Part shown: positions 35,001-45,969 of the stretch, piece after piece
How positions within the stretch are numbered: position 1 is the first letter of the stretch
Layout of the letters: each line of letters begins with the position of its first letter
Source: Zygnema cylindricum
Taxonomy: Eukaryota; Streptophyta; Zygnematophyceae; Zygnematales; Zygnemataceae
DNA: 64,000 nucleotides
Direction: 5' to 3'
Assembly (NCBI GenBank): GCA_037447655.1
Contig: JBBHKE010000568.1
Coordinates: forward strand, 15,155-79,154
The notes under the pieces: generated by a model
What the model saw: only the letters and a program-made list of their open reading frames with translations
What the model was told of the DNA's origin: nothing
The model's database searches: none
Position numbers and translations under genes: made by a program

Positions 35001-37264
35001 AATAAAAGGTTGAAATCTGATGGGAGGGAGAAAGGAATTGTTGCAGGATTGCACAGGATGCCGTGAAAGTAGAACCGGAGGACAGCCATGGAGGTCACAA
35101 CAGTCCAAGAAAGAGGATGTTTTGTTTAAACAAAGAGTTTGAGGTTAGGTGAGATTTTTGAGTCTTTTGACACAAAACATGTCTTCTTTGAACGAAGGGT
35201 TTGAAATAAGTAGAGAAGTCTTTTGAGGCTCTTAAAAATAAATCTGAATTGGATCAGAATTCTGAAAGGAGTTTTTTTGTGAGCTTAACTGAAAGTCTGA
35301 GTTATGAGAGCTGTTTCACATTTTTTGTAAGAATAAGTACATGAGGTATTGCACTATTAAGTACTGCAATGTTCTTTGTAAGTTTATCTGATAAAATACA
35401 AATTGATGCAAATCTGGAAATTAAAAGGGAGAGTTTGGAAATTTTGCAGATCTGTGAAATTGGAGCAGGCCTCTCTAAAGGAAGAAGACAGCAGGGAACT
35501 AGAGAGAGTGGAGGAAAAGTAAGTTGTTTTTTTATCGCTAAAAAAAGTTAACGCACAGGAGAGGGAGCGAGAAAGAGGGGAGGGAAGTGTATGGGAGTAA
35601 TGTGTAGACTATCTTCTAAGGAACAAAAGAGAAGTCTATCATTTTGGGTTTCTGACAATGAAAATACCAGCAACATAACTTCAATGGTTGCTGAAATTTT
35701 GTCAAGGGTTTCGTTGTCCACTTTCTTAATGGAAGCTCTTAAAATATCTCTGAATATGCTTTAATGACAACGACCAGCATAAGCTGATAAAACTATGGAT
35801 TTAACTGCAGATTGGCCACGGATGGTATCCCGGAGGAGATGGAGAGACTCCAAGAGAGAGAGGAGGCAGCTGGGAGTGGTCAAAGCACGTGAGTTCATTG
35901 CTAAATAAAAGCTCTTTGTTTTGCCGTTTTTCTTTGGTCTGTTTGTCAATTTCACTAGTTTGCCAAAACGGGAATCATCGCTGTTTGTTTTTTTTAAATA
36001 GAAAGGGACATAGAAATTGATACCCATGAAAAGGATTGTATTGCAGGATTGCCCAAGACGATCCTGCTTCGGAAGAAGATACAGAAAATAGACAAGAGGG
36101 AGACAAGATTGTCCGGAGAAGGTAATAAATTAATGACTATCTTTTAAACTGTGTTGTCAAATTACTGGTCGAAGAGGTTATTGGACAAAGGACAATGATT
36201 TTACATTGTTTGAAAAATTATTATTTCCCAAATTATTGCTTAATTGATGTATGTTTTAATCTTTGTGCAGAAGAATCCATCATCGTCTCGGAATTCCATA
36301 TGACGGTTACTTCTGGGAAAAGTACGGCCAAAAGCATATTAAAGGGACTCGATACATGAGGTGAATTTCACATGACTTTCCACTTTTTTTTTTCAAACAT
36401 TCCTCTCCCTTCTTATCATTCTTCCTGCAAACAGGGTAAGGGAAAGGGACAGTTTAAAGAACAGAGAATTATTGTTTTCATTCATGTTTTTTCCAACTAC
36501 TACTATACTGAAATCACTGAAAACGCCTTTTCAACTGTAAATGTTAAAATAATAATTAAGTTATTCTTGCTGAGCAACTTACGGAATTGTCACTTTGGAC
36601 AACTTACGACAACTAATAGTCCCATCAATTTACTCTCTTGTCCTTTTGCAGAAACTATTACCGTTGTGCTATGTACAAAAAGACGGAATGTCCTGCAAAA
36701 AGGACGATCGATTATCACAAGGACACTTTCCATTGTGAACGTACCGCCTATATGGCCCACCATAGTCACCCAATGCTCTCTCTCCATAGAAGAGGACTTC
36801 AAGGAATGCAAGCTATGGCTGCAATACATAACCAAAGTCTTAATCAGAACTTGATTGAAAATTTTACCTCTACACTCCCTTCTACTACCGCTGTTTCTCC
36901 CATTTCTCCCATGGATACACCTATAGCTGATCCGTCTGGCAGTCCGTCATCCGAGGGCTCTCAAAAGAGTGCGAGTGGAGGAGAGGGAGGAGAGGGAGGA
37001 GGGCACATGTGGGGGAAAGAGAGAGGAGATGTTGCAGTTGATTCGATTGGACAGAGAGAGCCTGCTTTTGAGAGGGAGTTGATGACTGGAGAGCACGTTT
37101 TGTCGGAAAGAGAGGCCTCATTGGTAGGGAAGATGGAGAAGGAGAAGGAGAACTGGAAAAATTTGGATCCAGGGTGGTTGTGTTTGGCTATGGATATTAC
37201 CCCCTCGGGTGTGAGGGAAGTTGAGGGGACGTGTAATGAAAACGGAAGAGTTGGAGTTTGTTGA
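32052..37264 (+). CDS. WRKY: two-domain WRKY transcription factor (11 exons)
   Basis: Model: exons 32052-32164, 32590-32667, 32879-32971, 33219-34321, 34574-34646, 35047-35148, 35450-35518, 35811-35888, 36047-36121, 36271-36360, 36652-37264. All introns are GT-AG and the frame closes on TGA with 828 residues; every intron is phase 2 except the fourth (phase 1). Domain 1: WQQYGQK at residues 80-86, zinc ligands C100, C108, H132, H134. Domain 2: WEKYGQK at 610-616, ligands C630, C638, H662, H664. Both are C-X7-C-X23-H-X-H. The intron after YMR in each domain is the classic plant WRKY 'R' intron. SPRKR motifs (exons 1 and 6) could be nuclear signals. Residues ~340-430 form a charged Glu/Arg helix. 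GWLGLAM (436-442) and GWLCLAM near the end close the two halves. WRKY proteins bind W-boxes in DNA. The two halves could instead be two adjacent genes. Confidence 0.8.
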
Positions 37265-37430
37265 GAAGGGAAATTTTACATTCTGGATTGGTTTTTTTTT
37301 TGTTCTTTATTTATTGTAAGAGTTTCAGAAAGCCGCACGGCATTGGTTGAAAAAGTACAGGATCGTCAAAAAACTATGCGGAACTTCAACTCAAACTTCA
37401 CCGAAATGGAGATAAGAGTTGAAGAAAAGC

Positions 37431-37465
<35 letters not shown>

Positions 37466-38987
37466 GTTCTGGAGTCTAGATTATTTTATCTATCAATTTA
37501 TTATTTATATGCGTCGTGAAACCGCAATTTCGAGATTTACCGAAATTGGATGGATTATAAAAAATGTTTTGGCACCAGTATATAGAATTTATTGGACATA
37601 TGAAAGGCTCCATCGTCTTCCAATAGGAGCAATAAGACTTTAAAAAAAGAATCCGATCTTCTTATTGGTCAGATAATTTTTTTTGGGCATGTTTAGTTTG
37701 ATTTAATTGAACTTTTTGATATTGAACTTTTTGATATTGATATCGACACGCCCAGTGGCTGACTAGAGGACAAGTTTTAGAAATGTTAGTTATACATTTC
37801 CCTCAATTTTTTTTAGGTTTTAGGTCCTTAATGGTTTTAAAGGTTTAGTACCATTTGATGTACCTTGTAGGTAAATTGTATGTCCTGGTCGTTCAAATTT
37901 TTGAACATTTACTATATTGCGAGAGGCTGAGCAAGCTCAAGATTTGATATTGCTTAGGTTGCTATACAATACTTCAATTTATTCTCCCTATTTCATTTTT
38001 TTTTGAAAGGGATTTAAAATAGTAAAATATACTGAGTTGGAATGATGAATACTTGGTCGTTCTTTGGTGACCTACAGGAATTTTTCATATCTTTTGATTA
38101 AAAAAGGCGAGAATAAATTTGATAAAATATATATTATATGTTTATATATTCTCATTCTAAGAACTACGACTTAATGGTGGGTTAACACTGAAATCATCTT
38201 CACAGAGTTATCAAACACAACTTGTGATAAGTAATCAAGTAATTTGTGATAATTATCAGTAGTTCACTTGATGAACTCGAGAATATGTGCTCTATGTGTT
38301 CAGAGGAGGGTACATATGTAAAGGACACTCGTCTGTACTTGTGTGCACACCAGTATGTGCATATCGTGGTTGTCATATGTAGTTAACTACAATCAATCAT
38401 ATGTATACCAATCGTGTATGTAATGTACTTATATGTGATTAAATGCAACACTATTTAGGATACCGAGATAACCTATGGCAGATTCAAAGTTCTTACAAAA
38501 GGACCGAATAATGGGTAGCGGATTCGGAAAACAATGGTCATTAAAAAAATTTGCTATTCCATCATATATACACTTAACTGATGCTTCGACCTTTGCAGAT
38601 ATTTTTTTACTTCAGACTTTCGTCACTATACATCTCTCAGGAAGAGATGCATAAAAAATAGCATGCCTGGTATGAATTTAAGTTGGGAAACCTGCTGGAT
38701 TGTAGCCCACTCTAGAAAATAGTGTTATTGAGACTAGTTTGTGTTTTTCGGCCACAAAAGTTGCGACCGGATGTGTGTTACTAACTTTGATACAGATGGG
38801 CAGAGTATTTTTTTTTGGTAAGCTTGTCAAGCAGCATGCTCCCTTCTTTAATTTCACAGATTTCCATAACAATAGTCGACATTTTACGATTTTTTTCCAG
38901 GTGATGATGCTTGCATTTGATATAAATATACTCTCAATTAAACAGAATGTGATGGCAAACCGTTTTAGTATAGGAATGGTGAACTAG
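37265..38987. other. 3' flank of the WRKY gene and intergenic DNA
   Basis: The first ~100 bases are T-rich and may be the 3' untranslated region. No gene is seen beyond; AT content is high and repeats are short. Confidence 0.4.
37432..37464. repeat. poly-T tract, 33 bases
   Basis: An uninterrupted T run. It could be the poly-A tail of a minus-strand retroposed sequence, but I found no flanking duplication. Confidence 0.9.
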
Positions 38988-39323
38988 TATGGTGTAGAAG
39001 AAAGGGTGGAAAAAAAAGGTGTGGCATCCATCACTCTAGTTAGAGTGCGCACAAAAGGGAATACGAGTAAGAGACATATATGGAGGAAGCACCTTGAGAA
39101 GCTTACTCTGAGAGCTATTGATAACCTTATCGAAAACAAGGTCGGACAAGAGAGAAAACGGGCAGGAGTAGTATATGAAGGAAATGCCCCAAGAATAACA
39201 TATCGAGTGATGCCACTGACCTTAAGACTTTGTACCGACTTTATTAAAAAGCGCGACGGTAAACCATCTGAGTCCATGGAACAAAAAGAGGCAGCAATGC
39301 TAAAACTGAAAAACTACATGTGA
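38988..39323 (+). pseudogene. open frame with weak histone H4-like pattern
   Basis: An open stretch with no ATG near its start encodes a basic protein. Part of it (SKRHIWRKHLEKLTLRAI, then KRAGVVYEGNAPRITYRV) lines up loosely with the H4 series KRH...ITKPAIRRL...KRISGLIYEE. Only a minority of positions agree, spacing needs small gaps, and the C-terminal part is weak. It may be a degenerate H4-like fragment, an exon of an unmodelled gene, or chance. Confidence 0.2.
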
Positions 39324-40109
39324 AGGGAAGCAAACAAGAAGGATAAGCAAAGCAAAAGCAACGAACAAACGAGAGAGTTAAGTGTACCACAGAAATTTTT
39401 TGAGAAACTCAGGTTGAGCAGAACCAAAAACGTTATCAAAAGTTAATTTTTTAAAGCTTCAAAAACTGGTTATGACACGGGAAGAAAAAGCAAGCATCTC
39501 AGCCGAAACAAGAGAAGGATAAAAACTCGTCGCGTTTGAAATGGGATATTGAGAAGGAGATCACCTTCAAAGACAAATATAAAGATTAGGGTAATAATAG
39601 ATTTTTAAAAGAAAGGACCCGTGGAAAATGAGATTATCGTCTTAGACACGAAGGAAAACGAGGGAAAAAGTAGGAGAGTCAAAAGCCTATAACGAAGAGA
39701 TGGGAGTCGATAAGATGAGACATCAACTTATCGAAATTGGAGTTCTTTTGTGACCCTTTCTCTAAACTCAACCCTCTAGTTTAATTGTCTCGTGTACAAC
39801 GTCAACACGTAATGGGGTTCGCCAACCTTGTGGAGTTATCCAACTCCATACCTTTTATGTGACTTTAACTCATTTCGTGAAGTTTTTCGTCTAAAGACTT
39901 CTCCATGTCACTTGCGCCTCGACTCTCACGACTTTACTTGTATCATTTTTCTCAACCTTTGTCGATTGCTTTTGCGCCATCCTCCACAATTTATTGCGCC
40001 GTAGGACGTTCGATTGTGGTCCCACTTGATCAAATATAGCCATCTATTTTTCCTCGACCTTGGGGTTGGGTTTGATTCATGCTGGACAAGTCCAACGAAA
40101 ATCGCAATA
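39324..40109. other. intergenic, no gene seen
   Basis: Purine-rich start (39330-39720), then ordinary AT-rich DNA. No repeat ends placed. Confidence 0.4.
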
Positions 40110-40880
40110 TTTGGGAGTGTAATAGCGGTGATGGCCAAGAATGTGACCATGTCGATGAAAGCGTTCACAAGGCGACGATGACGATGAAAATTACTATGGA
40201 TATGAAATTGATTGTGGCGACGAGGATGATGATGGTGACAGAGGGGATCGTGGCTGGGAAGGCTACCATGGTGACGAAAATGGTTAGGGTGGGATCATGG
40301 TGAGATTATGGTGACGAATGCGATGATGGTGAAGAAGGACAGCACGGTGATGAAGTCGATCACGAGGACAAAAGCAATCATGGTGACGAAGACGACGACG
40401 GTGACGAAAGCGATAATGGGGCCGAAAGCGTTCATGGTAAGGGGGCGGTCATCCAACAAAGATGGTGATGGTAATAAAGTGCTCGAAGTCGTGAGAGCGA
40501 TCATGGTGACGAAGGATGATGGGGACGGTCATGATCATGGTGATGAAAGTGGTTACGGAGACGAAGCAATCATGTCAAAAAAAATGATCATGGTACGAAA
40601 GAGATCATGGTGATGAAGGTGATCATTTTGGAAAAAATGATAATGGTTGCGGTAACGATCAAGGCCATGAAAACAATTATGACAAGAGCGAACATGGTGG
40701 CAAAAGTACTTCATGGGGATAAATTCAATTATGTTGATGAAAGGCGATAATGACTATGCTCATCACATAGATGAAAGCGATCATGGTGATGATGGTGATG
40801 TAATCGATTGTGATGACGAAAGCGATCATGGTGGTAAAAGCGGTCACGGTTACAAAGGTAGCCATGATGACAAAATGGAT
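40110..40880 (+). repeat. degenerate GATCATGGTGACGAAAGC minisatellite
   Basis: Many imperfect copies of an ~18-bp unit (GATCATGGTGATGAAAG and variants) follow each other, drifting in and out of frame. Read in one frame the unit gives Asp-His-Gly-Asp-Glu-Ser. The array is decayed, with insertions between copies. Confidence 0.75.
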
Positions 40881-41126
40881 ATTAGTGATAAAAAGGTTTA
40901 TGGTGTTGGTAGTAAGGAAAGAGATACAGGACAATGCCTAACTGTGATAGAAGAGTTGGAGAAGCCAAAAATAAAACGGACACATCCACGGGAAACCTTA
41001 GCTAATAGGAGAGGGATTCGCCATATGCAACAAAAAAACAAAAGCACATGCGGCATAGCTTATTTGGATGGTTGTCCAATAAAGCATGAGCACTGTGAAC
41101 CATATCTACGTGTCTTGAGTAGCTAG
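40713..41126 (+). CDS. 137-codon frame with Asp/His-rich repeats, function unknown
   Basis: The frame begins in the minisatellite (HIDESDHGDDGDV, DDESDHGGKSGHG) and continues into a non-repetitive part (EELEKPKIKRTHPRETLANRRGI, then a Cys/His segment CGIAYLDGCPIKHEHCEPY). An acidic, histidine-rich repeat could bind metal. I do not recognise the family; it may be the last surviving exon of a repeat-protein gene or may not be expressed. Confidence 0.25.
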   Translation: MGINSIMLMKGDNDYAHHIDESDHGDDGDVIDCDDESDHGGKSGHGYKGSHDDKMDISDKKVYGVGSKERDTGQCLTVIEELEKPKIKRTHPRETLANRRGIRHMQQKNKSTCGIAYLDGCPIKHEHCEPYLRVLSS

Positions 41127-41692
41127 TCTGAACGGAGGTGGTAAAAAATAGCTTTAGAAAGCGAGTTAGAATTTGATGTACAATATTAGTGTGTGCTACC
41201 AGGCGCTACAAATATTTGGTCACAACGATTTGCCACAGGCTTAGAGGCAACAAACAACGAGGGGAATGACTTAGAGGATGGTCCCCGCACAAGACCATCG
41301 GTTTAGTGAAAATGTGATTTCTAAATCACAATCATTAGTTTGAATTTGATCGATTACAAGAAATTGGATCCAATATGAAAATTGTTTTGGAAAATTGAGA
41401 TCCTATAACGGTGCTCTTAATTCAATTGACATTAGCACCCTAGGCTAATTGAAAAATGGTTTGATTGCAACTTAAAAAAAGATTGGGAATAAAAATATTG
41501 TTATTGGTGTTATATCTTCCATTGTTGAAAGAGGTTGAAGACGCGAGTACAGGAGAAGAAAATTGAATCGGTGCTTCAACTTTTAGTAGAGGAACATAAG
41601 GTAAAAAATAATATTGTGAAAGATTGACAGGGAAAAGGTTTCCACAGAAGGAAAAAATTGGACTATATAGAAGGCAAAAAAACGGTACGATC
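41127..41692. other. intergenic, no gene seen
   Basis: AT-rich, no placed repeats before S2. Confidence 0.4.
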
Positions 41693-41700
41693 CTTTAAGC

Positions 41701-42050
41701 CATAGTTCAAAAGTAGGCTTTTTTATGGTAGGCCTTTGGTAGGCGCACAAAACTTTGCACAAAACTCGCGCAACGTAGGCATACTGTATGTGTGCGACCG
41801 TCTGATCGTCCGAATCTGACGGTTTCAATAAAAAGTCCCTCAAAACTCACAGAAATATTTTTTTTTGTCCTATTTTTTTTCAAAATTTAGACATGTCGTT
41901 TAATTCTCTATCGATCGATGTGCAACTCAACCCTGTTCCTATTTTATTTCATTTTGCGGCCAATACAATATGGGTCTTAAGGCCATATTGTATGTTTTGC
42001 GTACAATGGGCATATTGTATGGGCGTACGGTCACCTACTTTTGAACTATG
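41701..42050. mobile_element. 8-bp-duplication MITE S2
   Basis: Ends CATAGTTCAAAAGTAGG and CCTACTTTTGAACTATG, with a perfect 8-bp duplication CTTTAAGC (41693-41700 and 42051-42058). Same family as S1. Confidence 0.9.
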
Positions 42051-42058
42051 CTTTAAGC

Positions 42059-42552
42059 TTACAAAATTTTAGAAGACGTACATGTTGAAATTGTACTTTC
42101 ATGATTTTCTTTGAATCGGCCAGCGAAAATTCATACGTGAGACGTAATACCGTACCGTATAGCAATGCATGATTCGCGGCGCACATTTAGGCTCACCTCA
42201 ACAGTTGGAAAGGGATATGACATTTTTGGTCGTTTGTGAAGAATCGAATATGTCAAAGCGTACGGTAAGTGTTGAAGGACTAAAACTTCCACTACAGTAC
42301 AGTACAGCAGAGTCTATGTTGGTTCGGGTTATTGGTAGGGTTATTGGTTCGGGTTTTTTTTTATATAAAAAAACACGAATGATAAAAAAACCCTAAACAT
42401 AATTATACTTGCGACGCGCCGCGCGGCGCGAGGCATCGTAAATCGAAATTGGAGTGAAAGGAGTGCAGGGCGACGTGGACCCCCTCACACGCGACCTTCA
42501 CACCTAAAAACGCTCGATTCAGCAGAGTCTATGTTGGTAGGATACTGTACAA
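42059..42552. other. intergenic with a GC palindrome and a direct repeat
   Basis: CGCGCCGCGCGGCGCG at 42415-42430 is a perfect 16-bp palindrome in AT-rich DNA. CAGCAGAGTCTATGTTGGT occurs at 42305-42323 and 42520-42538. No gene seen. Confidence 0.6.
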
Positions 42553-42554
42553 TA

Positions 42555-43847
42555 CACCGTCAATCGCTATTAGAGTATGTAACGTCAATTCGGTGCCCTT
42601 TTTAAAAAAACCCGAAATACAATCCATAATTCTATTTTTTCCATTATTCTAATTAGGTTTTTTTTTCAATTAGCGTTAATAATGGAAGTACACTGCGATG
42701 GAAATAGTGTGGCGTACGGACAGCATGTTTCCGTATGAAATGGTACTTTTTGAATTACAAAGGCATAAAAAGACACTTAACATTATTGCGCACACATGTG
42801 AATGTGTACTGGAAGAAAGAGAAACAAACTCGTTGAAAAAAAATCACGTTCTCATATGTTCGTCCGTCGACCGTGTGAACAGCACGACGGCGTACGAATT
42901 GTCAAATTTTGTACGGATACACATATTAATGTCGACATCGAAAGTGCGGGTATTTATTATTCAGGACAATCCAAATTACAGTTAGGGATTAATACGTATA
43001 CATATTCGTTTTTCAAAAAAAAAAAATTCCCGATTAGTGTTAATAACACTATTTTTTTTTACGCTATTTATTCCTTTAGGGTGAAGTTCCATTAGACGAA
43101 AAGTGAGGTTGTTTACAGAAATTCGGACCTCTCCGTACTATGCCGTACCTCTTATTTTGTTTTTATCAGAAAAACAACATTACAGAGAATCTTGCCAATA
43201 TTCTCCAAAAGTTTGGGAGTTAACAATGACCGTTAGATATTTTTTCGCGAAGCATTCGCTTCGAAAGTTTCTGTAATTCGTGATGTACCTCGCGAGGTAC
43301 ATCACCAATTACAGAAAAAATTGAGCCGCGACACGTCGGATAATTGCATGCGTGTTAGATGGCAACCAACGGAAATCAAAAAATTTCGCACACGATATAC
43401 GCATCAAAGTTCAACAGAAAATACAAACGAAATCTCGTAATGCACCTTTGTCACGCTATTTTTGTAAGCTCCCAGTCGTCACACTACAGCGCTCATTCGT
43501 CACGTTTAAAAACAATTTGTCACGCGTAAAAACAGGAACCTTAAATAAATGACATGGTGTCTGACAAGGCGTCTGCAATGAGGACAAAAGTTGTGTTAAA
43601 CGATGACCTGGTACGCACGTACATGGTACGCAAATGAAGATTTTTGGTCGGTGTGAAAAACATTGACGATTTTCAATATCAAATCTGGAGTGACGTGGCA
43701 CCACACCTCTGCTAACACGTGGATTACAGACTCTGCGCAATGGAACTTCGTTCAAATCGTAGCATTCTGTAATGTTGGCCGTACAATTACAGAATGCCCT
43801 AATGGGCTAATGGAACTTCATCCTTACTGTAATAGCGATTGACGGTG
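42555..43847. mobile_element. MITE M9 (CACCG/TA family), host of N1b
   Basis: Starts CACCGTCAATCGCTATTAG after TA and ends TAGCGATTGACGGTG before TA. Carries N1b. Confidence 0.75.
43079..43823. mobile_element. PIF/Harbinger-type element N1b
   Basis: Starts GGGTGAAGTTCCATTAG and ends CTAATGGAACTTCATCC, flanked by TTA (43076-43078 and 43824-43826). It aligns with N1a over most of its length. At its middle is a ~50-bp near-perfect palindrome (43268-43317) centred on ACCTCGCGAGGT. Confidence 0.85.
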
Positions 43848-43917
43848 TAGCAAAGGAAAAAGTGAGCAAGATAAGCTACAGTAAAGTACAGTAGAGTACT
43901 GTACTGTATGTACTGTA

Positions 43918-44129
43918 CACCGCCAATCGTTATTAGCGTTGTGTACGCTAATTCCGTCCCGCTTTTTTTTTTTTTATTCTCAAATAGAATTATCCACACT
44001 ATTAAAAAACCTAATTCCTAATTAGAACAGACGATTTCTTCGAGAATTTTCAAATTCCCAATTAGCGTAAACCACGCTAATTATTCGTATACGCTAAAAA
44101 AACTTACACGCTAATAACGATTGGCGGTG
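43918..44129. mobile_element. MITE M5' (212 bp)
   Basis: Near-identical copy of M5 (18170-18383), with ends CACCGCCAATCGTTATTAG and AATAACGATTGGCGGTG and flanking TA. Confidence 0.9.
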
Positions 44130-44131
44130 TA

Positions 44132-45969
44132 CTGTACAGTACTAGAGGACCGAATTTATTCGCACTAAACGAACTAGCACTCAAAATTAGCAGACGGACG
44201 GTTAGGATATCTTCTGCAATATAAGGGAGTTGAAAGTACATAAATCGTACCGAAATTCTTGCAGGATCCAGGAGACGGCAAAGAACATTTTTTGTCGGGT
44301 GAAGGCAATATGATGTGAAAGCCGAAACCCGATCCATCCTGGAACAATGTGAACGAAGAAACGTGATTCAAGATTCTATACGGGCAAATATTTAATCTAG
44401 AATCTTTGAAAAACGCTGAGCAGTGTCAGCGGATTAATATAATCCAGAATGTTTAATTGATAGTGTGAACGAGAAATCTTACATCTGGATAAAAGTATGA
44501 ACTTGCGCAATTCAAGAATTTTTATTCAGTAATTCACAGTGTAAATGGGCAAATTTTTAATCCAGAATCGCCATGCATTGGTGTGATTTAGTGTTGTGTT
44601 TTGAGAAATTTCTTAACGCGAAAAATTTGATATTATCGGACCAACAAAAATTATCACGATATATTTGGTGCATAGTTGTCCAATTCGTACGGATTTGGAC
44701 TTTTTTCAGAAACCAACGTATTATTCGCTTGTTTCGTAAATTTCGTAAATTTCGTACGTTTCACACTCTACGTAAAAAAAATGTTGCTTCATTTGCGCGC
44801 GCGTACTTTTATTTGTCCTCCACTCCGTCTTCAGAAGGAAACCGACGTTGGAGACGCCGTAAATTACGCCGCTCGCCGCTAATCCGCTGAACTTTTTAGA
44901 GACACCGTAAATTCCACCGCTCGTTTAGTGAACACCCACCCATGCAGAAACAATGTGGCAGTGTGAACGTGAAATTTTAATACAAGGTCTATGCAAAATA
45001 GTGTGAATGGAGCAACCTCTCCCACGCCTTTTCCCTTTGCCTTCCCGTTCCCCTCTCTCTCCTTCTGTACTACAAAGAACAATCGATTTTCAACAGATCG
45101 CATGGAAGTGTAAAAGTTGGAAAATGGCCAAGGTGTGAACAAACCAGTAACTTGGTGTTAGTCGTACACTAACTCTACTACTGGAGCTACCTAGCCAAGG
45201 TGTACGCAAGCACCTAATAACGCATTGATACGTCTCTGAGCGGCGCATTGGCAAACGAATTTGTAGCGTGATAAACACGCGTGGAGTCTAGAGTGGACAA
45301 GAAAAAAAAATTGTAGATGAGCCTATCCAATGATACAAGGTGCACCTTGTGGTAAAAAAAATATTCGCAGAGAGAGGGTGTTGCGAATCCAATCGTTGGC
45401 GGATTCATGATTGGGAACTTCAACAACTCGACTTTATAACCGTCTTTTTACGCGACACTCTTGACGTAGACATTTACATCAACATGCTCCAAGATACATT
45501 GTGGCCGACAAATAATATTTGGTTTGTCCGTTACAAAAATATGTTTATGGTCTTTGGTAGACGCCTCGTGTGTAGCACAAGACCCTTGTAGTTACTTTGT
45601 TGAAAGTTGGTTTTCAAGAGATTAGTGCACATCGTGGTAAATACATTAAAGGTACGGGTGAGAATTATTAATCATTATTATTTTTCTTAATGATTTAATT
45701 CTTATTTGTTCTTTTCCTACAAAAACTGAAAATGTGAAAACCATGTTAGTGTCTCATTAACCTATGATAGAATTAGGTGACCTTAGTTACTGTTTATATA
45801 TTAGTACGATATGCAATAGGTTTGAACTCCTTTTACAAATGAGTTCGGAACACTATATTTTTTATCTTTAAGGCACATCTGGAATGTCCGATTGTCATTC
45901 GATTTTCAGACTCGTAGATCTAAACACCACACTTAGTAAAAAAACCTCGGATGGAAATTCCCAAACATA
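44132..45969. other. intergenic, no gene seen
   Basis: AT-rich. A loosely repeated phrase (GGGCAAATATTTAATCTAGAA at ~44379 and a variant at ~44546) suggests an old repeat. No coding region supported. Confidence 0.4.
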
